64,000 bases of DNA from Isoetes taiwanensis (taxonomy: Eukaryota > Streptophyta > Lycopodiopsida > Isoetales > Isoetaceae): the NCBI GenBank assembly GCA_021234155.1, contig JAJEKV010000052.1:7053358-7117357 (forward strand), given 5' to 3'. Shown here piece after piece: positions 12,546 to 23,965 of this stretch (its first letter is position 1; every line of letters starts with the position of its first letter). The position numbers were made by a program, and so were the translations under genes. The notes under the pieces are model-generated. The model searched no databases, was not told the DNA's origin, and saw nothing but the letters and a program-made list of their open reading frames with translations.

Positions 12546-13200
12546 TGTGGTTACTCTGTCATAATCTTTGGCAAGGAGGCCAGCCATATCCAAAGATCTG
12601 TGATAAACAAACCCCTTTTACCATATTTCGTCTGCTTTTTCCATCCCTGTTCTCATTTAGCCTACCTAAGAGCTTTACGATTTCCTGTATTTCGGATTTG
12701 CAGGGGGTTTAACCCTATTTGATTTGAAAGACGGCCCAAAAATGGGGTTTTAAGAATCTGTGTTCTTTTTTCATTGTGTTGTTGTGGTTGGACGGAATAA
12801 AGTTATTTTTGTTTCAGTTGTATAAGGAGCAGAGTTTCAGGAAGAAGGCTACTGGAATAGTTTGGTTTCTCAGCTTGTTTTCTTAATGATTTTTCTACTG
12901 CAATCTGTCAATCTTTTTATCCACCGGCTGCATATGTTAGTTTCCTGTTGTTCTATACTCGGTCTTCTTTGGCAGCAGACGATGAAGGGTTCAGAATCTT
13001 TAGCAAAGGGGCCAGCCAAATCCAGGGGCCTGTGATAAATCAAGCTCTTTTATCCTGTCTCATCTGCACCTATTACTATATATGACCTCATCTAACCTAC
13101 CGAAGGGCTTCATGGTTCCTTTATTTCGGATTTGCAGACTTTCGAACTCCAGATTCGAGCAGGTAATATGCCGAGATCGTGGGCCGGTCGATCTCCAGAC
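12546..13200. repeat. Tandemly duplicated noncoding segment
   Basis: Sequence at about 12555-12720 (AATCTTTGGCAAGGAGGCCAGCC..., then TGTATTTCGGATTTGCAG) recurs at about 12985-13140 with moderate divergence. The sequence GATTTGAAA-ACGGCCCAAAAAT also appears twice (12517 and 12720). It forms the downstream flank of coiled-coil copy A. Confidence 0.65.
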
Positions 13201-13829
13201 CTGTGCAAACAAAAACCTAGCTATTTTCTGTTTTGGTTTTTTTTTCATTCGTAAGTTTCTTTGTTTTGCCCTCAATTAACCCTAACGTTTTTCTTGCTTT
13301 CATATTTTAAGACTCATAGATGCCTATGTATATGTTGATATTTTGAATGTATTTTAACAAGGCATAACGACTCTTAAATGATCATTTAATCAACTCAAGT
13401 GAACTAACGGGATGAGACCACTATTTTGCAAGTGTTCTACGGGGCCAGTTATAATCTTGATAATGGGTTTACTGCTGGTTGTATGATATTATGGCTCGAA
13501 CGGTGTTTTACGTGTCTACATATGGTTGCTTCTTGTGTCGGTGGTAGGCAGAATGGTTTGTTTTCCTTTGAGCTTTGTGTCCCCTAACTCTATGTCCAAC
13601 TTGCATCTAAGATTTTTTTGCCCATTTTCTCTATATCATTATTGGTCATGTGTTCATGTTCACTAAGAGTCCGTTTCCTTTGGGATTTCTGAAAATTATG
13701 TGGCCTTCTGTGGTACTCTATGTTTTAGAAATTTTCATTGCTTATGAACATCTTCTAGCCTCTTGCTCTTGGCCGAGCTTAATTGGATTGCATCGTTCTG
13801 CCTCTTCTTCAGCAGTCTTGTCTGTGTTT

Positions 13830-14035
13830 TCCCATAGTAGTTCTAGAAATGATGTTTTCCTTTGTTTCACCGAATAGAAGGAAAACAAGGTTCTAGAACT
13901 ACGATACAGTTAGCAGTTAGTTATTTTTGTCATTTTCCTAGTGCTCTATTTAGTATCTTGGCGTCCCTTTCTTTCTTCATCAGCTCTCATAGCATCTCCT
14001 TCCTTCTCCCTACGGTTTGGCCCACCCCCCCACCC
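13830..14035 (+). repeat. Arm B: duplicated 5' flank of the coiled-coil ORF
   Basis: Plus-strand sequence containing GGTTCTAGAACTACGATACA and ending CTTCTCCCTACGGTTTGGCC. It matches the region upstream of the 12035 ATG (11915-11965) and, as reverse complement, 15238-15420. The coding part that should follow is absent; the copy ends abruptly at a C-rich stretch near 14030. Confidence 0.75.
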
Positions 14036-14078
14036 CTTCGCCTGCTTATATGACTTGTTTGTAAACTAACACTTTGTT

Positions 14079-14200
14079 GGAGGCCTTGTGCCTAGTTGGA
14101 GGCCTAGTGCCTGGTTGAGGCCTGTGTGCCTGGTTGAGGCTTTTGTGCCTGGTTGGAGGCCCTAGTGCTTGGTTGGAGGCCTTCGTGCTTGGATGGCCTT
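14079..14200. repeat. Minisatellite, about 20-22 bp unit
   Basis: About six imperfect units of the type TTGGAGGCCTTGTGCCTGG, with alternating GTGCCTGG/GTGCTTGG variants. The array is short and shows no coding constraint. Confidence 0.85.
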
Positions 14201-14634
14201 GGTGGCTTTTGGTTCATCTTTCTTGTGAATGCAGGGTTTAGCGTGGCTTTTTGGAAGAGAGCTTTGGATTCGAAGCACAAGATGAAGATCAATGGAGAAG
14301 ACAATTCAAACATGTTTCGTCTTTGGCAACTTCATTGCTGTAATGTATTCTTGATTTATTACAGGTCTCTGGATTTGGCTAGCTCTTTGCTAATGATTCT
14401 GAGCCATTCATCGCCCGCTGCCAAGGTAGATCAAGTATGAAACAATAGGACATCAACACATGCAGCCAGCCAGTGGACAGAATTATTGACAGTAGAAAAA
14501 ACGAAGAGAAACAAGCTGAGAAACAAAACCATATCCAGAACCTTCTTCCTGAAACTTGCTTCTTACACAGCTTAAGAAAAAAATCTTATTCCGTCCATCC
14601 ACAAACCACACCATAAAACAAAGAACATAGATTC

Positions 14635-15147
14635 TTAGAGCCCCATTTTTGGGCCATTTTTCAAATCCAGCAGGGTTAAATCCCCCATTTCGTAGAACTC
14701 TGCAACTCTTGGCCCCTCCCTATCCCTCTTCCTGTTAGAAATCAAAGAATTACCTCTATCGATGATGGCTTTGGCTGCTGCATCCAGGGTCTTGCGCATC
14801 TGCAAATGGCGCTCCAAATCCGCAAAATAGTCTTCTAATTGATTCATAAAATCAAACTGTTTTATGTTTTCGTGAAATTTCAAGAGAGGGGCTCTTGCCC
14901 TCCTATTCTTTTGTTGGATCTCCTCCTGCAGAGAGGAAATCCTGGACTCCAAAGCCACAACTGTTTCTGCTTTAGTGTCGCTGAGAAGATCTAACCTAGC
15001 CTGCAACCGATTCTCCAAAAGGTCGTTCAGGTTTTCTAACTTAGCTTCCAACCTGCCCTCCATGGCTTTAAACCAAGCCGGAATCTGCTCAGAAGAATCC
15101 GATGCATGCCTCTTCCTAAGCTTTGTCACAGCAGACCTTGGGGCCAT
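14635..15147 (-). CDS. Unidentified basic/coiled-coil protein, copy C
   Basis: A 170-codon frame, the best preserved of three related copies. The N-terminus is MAPRSAVTKLRKRHASDSSE, then PAWFKAMEGRLEAKLENL. A long amphipathic heptad stretch follows (residues about 25-90), then RRARAPLLKFHENIKQFDF and a C-terminal part rich in charged residues ending at a TAA. The first ATG after the matching upstream flank is taken as the start. I do not recognise the family. Similar copies at 12035 (plus strand) and duplicated flanks at 13830-14035 suggest a mobile or repeatedly duplicated locus. It could be a retroelement ORF1-like protein or a host gene exon duplicated here. Confidence 0.5.
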   Translation of the reverse strand: MAPRSAVTKLRKRHASDSSEQIPAWFKAMEGRLEAKLENLNDLLENRLQARLDLLSDTKAETVVALESRISSLQEEIQQKNRRARAPLLKFHENIKQFDFMNQLEDYFADLERHLQMRKTLDAAAKAIIDRGNSLISNRKRDREGPRVAEFYEMGDLTLLDLKNGPKMGL

Positions 15148-15420
15148 AGCAAGCAGCGTGGATGCACCGGAAGCAAGCTAAAAGACTAAGCAACTGAGAA
15201 GAAGGAAGGAGCCAAACCGAGAAGGAAACAAGAAAGGCCAAACCATAGGAAGAAGAGAGGAGATGCTATGAGAGCTGATGAAGAAAGAAAGGGATGCCAA
15301 AGCTCCTAAATAGAGTACTAGAAAATGGCAAAAAGTAACTAACAGCCAACTGTATCGTAGTTCTAGAACCTTGTTTTCCTTCTATTTGGAGAAACGAAGG
15401 AAAACATCATCTCTACTATA
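15148..15420 (-). repeat. 5' flank of coiled-coil copy C, inverted match to arm B
   Basis: The reverse complement matches 13850-14035 over about 180 bp, including the TTCTAGAACTACGATACAGT block and the CTTCATCAGCTCTCATAGCA block. With arm B it forms an inverted repeat separated by about 1.2 kb. Confidence 0.75.
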
Positions 15421-16150
15421 GAAGAGTTGGATATATTGCTCGTGAATATCTCGTTAAGCGTTCAAATCACTCGAACAACTTCAGAGGCTGGTCCAAGTAG
15501 TAGGAGTCTCTCGATGGTTGGTCGCCAAATCTTAGACTCCTTCCATACATAATGAAGGATTTATTCCATCTGATAAGGTCAGTAAGGAATTTTTCATCAC
15601 CATATCAAAAGGTTGAATGCATTGGCAACTTGATGATAGCACAAATGCTTGATTTATGGTTACTGTATTTGCTTCTAAGTATACCATCCCTAGAAGCACG
15701 GTGAGCATCCCCATTTTGTTGGTTAAGATTGATGGATGTGATATCTCCTCGGGCAATCACAAACTATATTACACTTCTGGGGCCTTGTTTGAAGGAGCTT
15801 CTTGTAGCAGTTCCTTCAATCTCATCACTAGCTCACATGTGCCATTAGTTTTAGGTCTTCCTTTATTCTAGTTTGCATAACTCATAGCTTGATTGGCACT
15901 CTAGATCATTTTGATTTATTGATTTTATAGTTCTAGTTCCAGTTCATCTGCAGTCATGCCTCCGTGCCAACATCTACTCCAGTCCGTGCAGCATCGTAGG
16001 CTCATGATTTTGCGTTGTTCATGTTCTAGTTCTTGCTCCTGCTCTTGCTCCAGTTCTATAGACACATTGATACATGTGGTCTCTTGGATATTGTACTTGA
16101 GTGTTTCATGAAAGTTATGTCTTCACAAAAAAGTATATGTCAAGATGGAA
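15421..16150. other. Spacer, nothing identified
   Basis: No supported gene. A CTCTTGCTCCAGTTC-like low-complexity patch is present at about 16020-16060. Confidence 0.45.
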
Positions 16151-16154
16151 TAGG

Positions 16155-16470
16155 AAGGAAATGCTAATGATCGTGACACAGGGGTGAAAGAGAGGTGCCC
16201 TCTCTTACCTACACTATTTGGGATCTATATAGACGCTCTCCAAGAGTTCATAAGGAAAAAGCAGAGAGACACACATGCACCAACTTTGGGGGAAACTAAG
16301 GTACCAATCATGTTGTATACAGACGATCTTGAGTATGATATCCACTAGAAATAGAGGAATGCCCTCACGGCCATGTGGACATTCAAATACTATACTATTC
16401 TATTCTATTTTATTCAAAAACCTTCCTGTAAAACTAAAAGTCTATGTCTGAAGAGGACATTGGGTCACCG
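16155..16470 (+). pseudogene. RTE-type reverse transcriptase fragment
   Basis: Translation shows CPLLPTLFGIYIDALQEFI (about 16197-16253) followed some 20 residues later by MLYTDDLEYD (about 16310-16340). These are the GCPLSP-LFGxYID and Y-x-DD palm motifs of RTE/CR1-like reverse transcriptases. Stops follow directly. It is the same RT family as the fragments at 59940 and 62790. A TIR element (16528-16787) lies just downstream, as it does in the 60 kb copy. Confidence 0.7.
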
Positions 16471-16527
16471 AGATATGATGCTTCAAATTTCGATTACCAA
16501 AAATTTTCACAATATAAACTATTACTC

Positions 16528-16787
16528 ATAACACTTATAATATAATCCCCTCTAAAACCCCTTCTTGTCTGGGTGCATATTCAAACGAGGGGCGCCTTCG
16601 GGCATCGAGAGCTGTTGAATGGGCTTATTTATGCCTTACTTTAGGCTGTAGATAGCGATCCTTTGTTTGTGGGGTGTCAATTTGATACATGTATTGTACA
16701 ATTGAAGAAAAAGAAAAATAGAGGTTTTTGCCCTCGTTTGAATATGCAACCAAACAAAAGGGGTTTTGTGGGGATTATATTATAAGT
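16528..16787. mobile_element. Non-autonomous TIR element (MITE), about 260 bp
   Basis: Terminal inverted repeats of roughly 55 bp. The left end reads CTTATAATATAATCCCC...CCCCTT and continues through TGCATATTCAAACGAGG. The right end is the reverse complement (CCTCGTTTGAATATGCA...GGGGATTATATTATAAG). The interior has GGCATCGAGAGCTGTTGAAT and no coding capacity. The inner TIR words TTTGTTTGGTTGCATATTC recall Tourist/hAT-type MITEs, but the superfamily cannot be assigned because no clean target duplication is visible. Related partial copies lie at 60250-60572 and 63966-64000. Confidence 0.82.
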
Positions 16788-18160
16788 TTTTTTTTTTTTT
16801 TTTGAGAGAGAGTAGGAGTTGGTTTCATCATTAATTATAAAAATTCATATACAAAGCAACATGCATGCTTATAGAAGCCAAGGCATGATGAAAGAAAGTA
16901 TAGTGTGAAACCACTATATAAAGTATCAGAGCCTAAATAGATACTATATTTCAGTTATATCCAAAAATAGAGTAAAATGATAACTAAAGAATATATCAAA
17001 AAAACCTCAGCATTCAGAGCAGCACTCTAATGTTGTCTCATTGGCTTACAGAAACTTATAAAGATCCGTAGAAATTGTCAGCCGTTGTTCTCAATTCCTG
17101 TACACAATACATTCCAACCAAAATAGTGAAGCAAGGTAGAAATTTAGATTAGAGCACACCATTAGGGGAAAAATCTGGAATGTAAAGAAATATCTCAGTT
17201 CACTCAAAAGAGGCTCCATGGGCAAATCAGAGATCTATGGCTCACTGAAAAAGATAGAATTGAAATAAGCATTAAAAGGATCAGTTGTCCCAAATGTATA
17301 GGATTTGGCAGGCCAACTATTATTGTAAAAGGGACGAAATGTATCCACATCTCCCAAGAGTATGAGTAGTGATCCATTGACATCCGCAATTTGCTTATGA
17401 TTATAGTACATCGATCTATATCTTAACAATTGCCTTTCTGTTAAGCTGAAATGGGTGTTGAATAAGAGCCCCATAAAGAGTGAACCTGGATAACCTCTCT
17501 GCAGAAAATGGCAGCCCATAAGTCTTCACTATCCTTATCATAAGGAGCCAAGCCAACCCTCATCATATTTCATTCCATTGGAGTTGCCAAATTGTTCTCA
17601 AACAAACCATCAATAGTAGATTCACAAAAAGGAGACTATATGTCAAACTTGCTTTTCCGTTCTCCTCGCAGGAACTCAAGATATTCTAGGATCATTAGAG
17701 AAGAAAATATTAGAATCCACCACACTTAGATTTGAAGCAAACATATCAAAACAACCTCTGTACTCTCAATATATGAATCCCATTTCCTGTCATAGTTAGT
17801 ACCATATCTCTTTTTATGAGCAGTAGCAAGAGTTTCAAAATCAAATTGAAAATGCAGGTTAATCCAAAATATAGAAAGATTTTTATTCTTATACAAAACA
17901 CGATTTCTTGATTTCTAGATACTCCAGTGAGGAGAATGAATAATACATTTAGGAATTTGTCATTGGATTGAATAAGAGACAAAAGATCCTGATTATAAGA
18001 GATGCCAAATTTATTACTTATCCAAGACCAGAAACCATTAAGCTTATTGCAGAAGAAGATATGACTCATAGTTTCATCATGATTACCACAGTGCATAGGG
18101 CAACTAACGAAAATATTAGGACTTCTCCTTGATGAGAGTAATGGTTTATGTTGTGAAAAA
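16788..18160 (-). mobile_element. 5'-truncated LINE, 3' part with zinc-binding domain
   Basis: Minus-strand insertion ending in poly(A), seen as a T-run at about 16788-16804. Upstream on the minus strand, a plant LINE zf-RVT domain is legible near 18100-18010: CPMHCGNHDETMSHIFFCN, the C-x2-C...ET-x2-H-x4-C pattern at the C-terminus of plant LINE ORF2. Frames beyond it (17746-18096 and 17235-17519) are interrupted. The T-run starts exactly at the right end of the TIR element at 16528-16787, so one inserted next to or into the other. Confidence 0.72.
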
Positions 18161-19571
18161 TTTTTCGGCCCCTTCGGAACCTTAAAAAAATAATTGTAGA
18201 CGTTAAAATCAAGGAGAGCAATTAATATTATGGGATAAAATGATCATTCTCAATATAAAGAATATAAAACAACAGTCTAGGACTTTTGAAGCACTAAAAT
18301 GTAGTGGTGATAAAATAATAACCATATAAATTGCATTTAGTCATAGATCCTTGGTTTCGCATGGCCAGCCAACATAATGGATAAGTAAATAAGTAATTGA
18401 TAAGGACACATGTACATCCAATCGCACTGCATCGTTCAATTGCATGATGCACCTGTAAATGCATTGTGGATCCAATTGCATGATGCACCTTCATATAATC
18501 ATGCCCTGAGTGTAAAAAGGAATGCAAGATGCAATTAAAAATAGGCATTTCCAGATGTATATTTAATTTGCACGCAATTTTCCATTCCAAGATGAATGGA
18601 CTAGAGTTGTGACATCACATAATGGTCGAATTAAAACAGAAGCTTCCTAGAGTTGCAAGAAAAACTGGATTTTGTTGCATCCCCCTATTTGAACCTTAGA
18701 TAGCTCCATCCAAATATGAAAAATTATTGAGACATAATATTCTACTAACTTGGAGCGCCTTCGAACATGTTAATCTAGATAAATTTGATGAGGCCCAACT
18801 CCTTGATGTAGTAGAAGGGCTTCAGCTAGATATTGACAGTAAATATAAGAATTTGGCACCGATATATCAATCTCTGCAAGTAGCGAGCATTAAAAGGGCT
18901 GAAAAAAGGTAGGAACAGTAGTAGTTGGTTGCCCCTTTATGTAGTAGACATGCCTTTTTTTTGTTTATGATCCGAAGCTATGGCTAATTTACACTATGAA
19001 ATCCTGTCTTTCAACCTTGGCCCTTCTGTGCAAGCATAGTACATCCCAAATCTGCAGATAATAGCCCCAAAATGAAAACTCAATTGGAACTCCCACTAGA
19101 AGCCAAAATGCTCTTCTTTAGCTCAAATGCTAAACCTTAACATGCATGATCTCGATGTTTGCATATCAAAATTTCGAGCAATACAAAATACATGTTGAGA
19201 AACCATTAGGATATTCCATAAAAATTCATTCAACCTTATGTGCACTCTAGATGTGTGCATTAGTACATCCACTCGAACACACCATAAATTATAGAAAAAT
19301 CATATTGAAAAGCATACAAAAATACTAAAGCAAAAGCAAACCCCATGTTATTCTGCTAGATATTTGTTCCTTCTACCTCTTTTTACAAACCTCGCAGAAA
19401 CCTAAGGTATGGTTGCCCTCTATCTCAACTTGCCCATGTCGGTGTGATCAAAGGTCCCGTTAGCACCTTGCAAGCTCCCTCCCCCCCCCCACCGCGGCAA
19501 GATGGGTTCAATATCCATATGCATGGCCTCGAGACCACATAGGATATAAGTTCCTATCACAACACGTCATT
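18161..19571. other. Spacer flanking the retrotransposon
   Basis: No gene recognised. AATTGCATGATGCACCT occurs twice at about 18437 and 18474. A C9 run is at about 19491. The last five bases (TCATT, 19567-19571) are the left target duplication of the retrotransposon. Confidence 0.5.
19567..19571. repeat. Target site duplication, left (TCATT)
   Basis: A perfect 5-bp match to 36395-36399. Five bases is the usual Ty3/gypsy duplication. It proves that the intervening 16,823 bp entered as one unit. Confidence 0.95.
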
Positions 19572-21071
19572 TGTGACGTCCCCTACTCGTATACGATGCC
19601 CGCACCGTATACAAACAAGAGTTCATCCCCCATACCAGCTCTATACTGATACAGGGCCCTCCACATATCACTGTGACCGTACTGGGTCCCCAGTGGGAAG
19701 AGTGAAGGGGTCATTTTACCCCGTCTCCCTCAGGGCCTACCTAGCTGCGGAAGCGTAAACATACATGTCAGTAAACAATATCATCACATATCCACCTCGA
19801 AGGGTGGTCTATCAACATCTGCATAGACAAAGGTCAGCACAAGACATATGGGAATCCTACCCAAGGCTCAGACTCGAAGGGATGACTGACGGCTTGGGTC
19901 TCCAGAGTTCATTGCAAACAGAATTCATGGCAATGGATTTGGCTGGCATAAGAACATGGCTTCGGGTTGTCCGCTCCATCCGCCCCTCCTGTGCACACTT
20001 TACAGAGTAGGCTGAAAAGTGTTGGGACCTGACTATAGCCCGCCGGATGCATAGCCAAAGGGGCTATTCCTGGGTTGCATCTCCCCAGTTCCGATGGGGC
20101 AGGTAGGGATCACTCCCTCCAGAGATCTACATGCTGACTCAAGGTGACTAGAGGGCCATTGCCCTTATTCGACTGAACCCACTGGAAAGTGTACACCACT
20201 CCACGGGTGTCGAGCCCATGCCTTGCCCGCACTCAGTGGCAAGCCATTAGACCTAGTCACAATGATCCCCGGTAGGCCTTACACACCAGAGGGATCGCTC
20301 AAGAGTCAGAACACGAACCTCCTTCTTAGCCAGTCTGGCCCCTTCACCCACAACCAGGTGTGGTTCTTGTACACAGGCCGAATTTACAGTGTGCTAGAGA
20401 GGCTAATCTAGGAGCATCTACTACCAAGCTTGAGGTCTCTACCCCCCTTCCCAATACAAGGAGTTCACAGAGATACATCATCCATATACATCACAGAAGA
20501 ACTAAAGAACTAGATCTAATCTATATCATAGAGTTAGGTTCTTTAGTTAGAGTCTGGTATCTAGAGATCTAAGTGGCTACTATGGGCAATTTAATAGGCT
20601 AAACCTACTGTTACAATGACTGGAAGACGGTTTAGGCTATTAAATTGACTAAATACCTGATCCTTGGCTCGCTCCTCCTGCTCTGAGTTCGACCATCCTG
20701 CTAAACTGCTTGAATCAAGGAAAACTAATGGTGCAATTCGCTTCGACGGAGTCTGGGAGGCGGTTTTGACTCCTGGGGCAGCCAAAACAGAGCTCTAGAA
20801 CCCTATGGACGAAAATGGGCATGTGGGATAATTGGGAATGGCCCACTTGCAGGTGGCATAAATGTATCTACATGGAAAGGTGTGCACCTTAATAAATGTG
20901 CACATTGGTAAATGTGCACATTAATAATAAATGCACATACCTTGCAAGTTGCCCCCTAGGGGCTACTGATCTGGCTACACGTCGGCGTACATGTCAGTCG
21001 GGGTGGCGTGTACGCGTGACGAGGCAGTACAGTATACGCCCTGGGGCCGTATACTGTGCTGGAACGTCACA
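19572..21071 (-). repeat. 3' LTR (1,500 bp)
   Basis: Begins TGTGACG and ends CGTCACA on the plus strand, so the termini are inverted repeats. It matches 34821-36394 almost throughout but lacks an about 65-bp segment and an 11-bp segment present there. A palindrome (ACAGTATACG...CGTATACTGT) lies at 21029-21057 and tandem AAATGTGCACATT words at about 20895-20940, both near the U3 end. Open frames inside the LTR are identical in both copies and are not genes. Confidence 0.95.
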
Positions 21072-21084
21072 TTCTCCCCACCTT
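21072..21084 (-). promoter_or_regulatory. Polypurine tract
   Basis: On the minus strand it reads AAGGTGGGGAGAA directly before the TGTGACG of the 3' LTR. This is the plus-strand primer site of the element. A similar AAGGTGGGGAGA word lies about 35 bp further upstream (about 21111-21123). Confidence 0.88.
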
Positions 21085-21947
21085 GAAATGATGCTGTCCG
21101 CAGCATCGTGGGTCTCCCCACCTTGGAATCCTCCTAACCTGCAATCAACCTGATGCATACAATGTACTACTATAATACTTACGCATTTATTAAGATTACC
21201 TTAAGATAATATTTCTAGAACATTATTACGCCATTATCTTCTGAAATAACTTATCAATTCGTAACATCATTAAAATAAGTTACTCAATAATTTTCTTATC
21301 ACGCAATTTAGTTTATCAAAATTTCAATATTTCATATATATACTTAACGTGCGAGGTACTCTTCGTTTCTTGCAACACATTCCAACAAAATTTGTGTTGC
21401 AAGTCTTCGTAGCTCGACCTCCTTGCCCTCCGGAGTGCTCTATTGGCCTGCAGGTCGACACTACGTTAGTACCATTTTAATTATTAATAAAATTTTGGTT
21501 ATATGGTGACCACCCCACCTATCTACATGAATGCATGGCTAATCTCCCGGCGTAGGAAGAGGATGATTCTTCCATCGTGGCCGCGGGGACAGTGCCTATA
21601 ATGCCTATATGGCGCTCATGCCTACACCTTTAGTTGCCTAGTGTGGAGGATAGGTCCTTCCCGTATATGGGGCGTGAAAGCCAGATTCCTCCTATCAATG
21701 CATATATGGGGCTAGAGGTGCTTTTCCTATCAATGCATTCCTCAATGACCTCCTTTCTCTCGAGGTCGTCTACTTCCGTGGGACAGAAGGAGACTTTCTA
21801 ATCTACCTTCCACTCATCCAAGCGGAAACGCGGTCATGCCTACATCGACATTACACCACGCCCTAGAGATCACCGTAGTGGTCTCATCATTGCAACTCAT
21901 ACCTAGCATAGGTTGCATGCGTAGATTAATCTTAACTACACATAGAA
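21085..21947 (-). other. Region between chromodomain and PPT
   Basis: Noncoding 3' region of the element, about 860 bp, with no recognised ORF. AT-rich at 21150-21360, more GC-rich near 21540-21800. Confidence 0.5.
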
Positions 21948-22181
21948 TTAATCTACACAAATCGACATGCCTGAGCCGATTTCTTCGGAGATGACCTTGC
22001 CGTCCCATTGCTCCATAAACTGTGGGTACTGCTTTAATAGATCCTACTTAAGTACCCACGTCGCGTCTTCCACCGGCAAGTGTTTCCACTTCACCAAATA
22101 TTGGAGAAATTCTGATCTCTTTGTTTTCTTGAAGGCTTTATCAAGAATCAATTCTGGAACTATTTCCAGCTGCTCCTCCGT
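21948..22181 (-). pseudogene. Chromodomain at the pol C-terminus, with internal stop
   Basis: The frame reads EIVPELILDK, then YLVKWKHLPVEDATWV, the chromodomain core of chromovirus integrases. It is followed by TAG (22044-22046) and, in frame, LLKQYPQFMEQW to a TAA at 21948. In the family this module directs integration to particular chromatin. The first cage position (Tyr in HP1, as in EYVVE) is Ile here. The Trp of VKW is kept and the third aromatic is not evident. It is separated from integrase by a retroposon insertion. Confidence 0.85.
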
Positions 22182-22554
22182 CTTTTTTTTTTTTTTTTTT
22201 TTTTTTTGAAGGCAAGATATTTTTATTTTTATTAATAGTATGTAATAAATACATTTATTTAAGGCTCCCAAAAGCCAGATGCCTAACCGTGTCAACACGG
22301 GTGCTCAAAAGCCCAAGTGTGGAGATAGAAAACAAGCATCATTCCAGAAGTTCATCAAAAGAAAATATCCCATGATGTATGAAGATGCTGCCACCTGAAA
22401 AACCTCCCGAAAATACTGGTAGACAAAAGTAGAGATGAAGGGGTGTCTCCCCGCGCGTTAACTTGGCCCCAAACCCACATCTGCAAAAGGATACAACAGG
22501 AAGACTGCTTACTCTTTTCCTGCTGTACTAGGAGATAAGTAGTCTCACCGTCTT
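22178..22554 (-). mobile_element. Poly(A) retroposon inserted between integrase and chromodomain
   Basis: The 7-bp words CCGTCTT at 22178-22184 and 22548-22554 flank about 363 bp. On the minus strand the insert ends in a run of about 25 A (T-run 22183-22207), overlapping the duplication. Removing it rejoins LEKT (integrase side) to EEQLEIVPE (chromodomain side) in frame, which supports the boundaries. The insert has no ORF. The TTAAATAAATG...ATTAATAAAAATAAAAAT 3' region resembles the other LINE-like tails of this window, so it is probably a heavily 5'-truncated LINE or a SINE. Confidence 0.82.
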
Positions 22555-23965
22555 CTCCAAATGCCGATGACTTCTAGAGGCCTCCCCTTTGGGGTCCCCA
22601 AAGGGTGGTCTACTACTTCTGTCTCTACTTTTAGTCACCTGCTTGGGCATCATCATCATTATACTCAACCAACCAGCAAAACTGATAAGCAGCAATGAAT
22701 GCATTTGGCCCTCCCGATCCATATGCCTCTGGATTTTCCCTTAAGCATGGCCTTCTTTCATGATACTGCCTCCTGCAACCACACCCTTCTTCTTGCTGGG
22801 ATAGAAGTGAGCCAACATGAAAAGCCAAACTCTTTCCAAGGTACAAAATATTAAGGCTTTCAAAATCTGTTAGACTCAACACCAAATGGCCTCCGTCATT
22901 TCCAACAACGTTGGAGTGTCCAAGACTTCGTCTGGATTTGGAGTATGCTTGGAAGACCTTATGAATCTTTAGGTGTGCTGGTAGGTCTAACTTGTAGGAT
23001 TGATTACCTACTCTCTTGACTATTCTGAAAGGTCTAGCCCACCTTGGAGCAAGCTTCTTACAATTTCCGATGCGGAGCTTCGCCTGCTTCACTTTGATTT
23101 TGAGCCACACGCTGTCGCCAACTTCGAACTCCCTGACTGTCCGATGCTTGTCGGCGATGCTCTTTTGTCGACTCCTTGCTGCCAGAAGATATCCTCGAAC
23201 TTCTTCCACTAGCTGCTGCATGTCGGCCAACATCTGCTGCGAAACCTCTACTTTTGACACGGGATTGTGCCAAGTGTCTGGAGTTAGGCACTGGTAGCCG
23301 TAATTGGTCATAAACAAAGACATTTGGGATGACTCCTGCTTGGTGCTATTATACGCAAATTCCACCAAGTGAATAAATTCTTCCCACATATCTTGCTTGT
23401 TCCAGACATAGTTTCGTAGCATATCCTCCAAAATCCTGTTGGTCCGCTCCGTCTGGCCATCCGTCTGGAGATGATAGGCCGTGCTCATGGATAGCTTCGT
23501 CTGAATTGTCGCAAAGAGGTCTTGCCAAAAGGCACTCATAAACTTCGGATCCCTGTCGGAGATAATCTCCCTTGGCATGCCATGAAGCCTGAAGATTTCT
23601 TTGGTGAAGAGCTTCGTTGTATCCATAGCGGTGTCTGTGGTCCTACAAGGCACAAAATGTGCCATCTTCGACAACTTGTCGACCACTACCATCAAGGCGT
23701 CCTTCCCTCTTACTGTCCTTGGAAGCCCTGTTATGAAATCCATGCTGATCACCTTCCACTTAGCGTTTGGCACCGCTAATGGCTCCAATGCCCCTGAAAT
23801 TCGAAGCTGCTCTGCCTTCGTTTGCTGACATAGCTGACATTCCTTGATGTAGCGAGCTACCTGCTTCTTCATTCCTGGCCAATAATAGCTGCTGCGCACT
23901 TTGAAATATGTCTTCATGAATCCTGCATGGCCAAGTCGCTGGAGAGCGTCGAAATTGCATTGCAA
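22555..23965 (-). pseudogene. Integrase (pol), N-terminally deleted
   Basis: The open frame runs 23965-22631, and the chromodomain linker in another frame continues to about 22555. An incomplete zinc-binding region is seen ([10 protein letters not shown], then WPGMKK and CQLCQQTK). Catalytic D,D,E residues are in SMDFITGLP, ISDRDPKF and TDGQTERTNRILEDMLR. A GPY/F-type region follows (KLAPRWARPFRIVKRVGNQSY), then LPAHLKIHKVF. It begins only about 50 nt after the RNase H frame ends, whereas about 100 residues normally intervene. A deletion has therefore removed the RH-IN spacer and the first zinc ligands. Confidence 0.9.

Noticed and set aside
19573-21153. Open frames in 19.57-21.15 kb and 34.8-36.4 kb as genes
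   Set aside because: They are the two LTRs. The frames are identical only because the LTRs are copies, and none has a protein motif.
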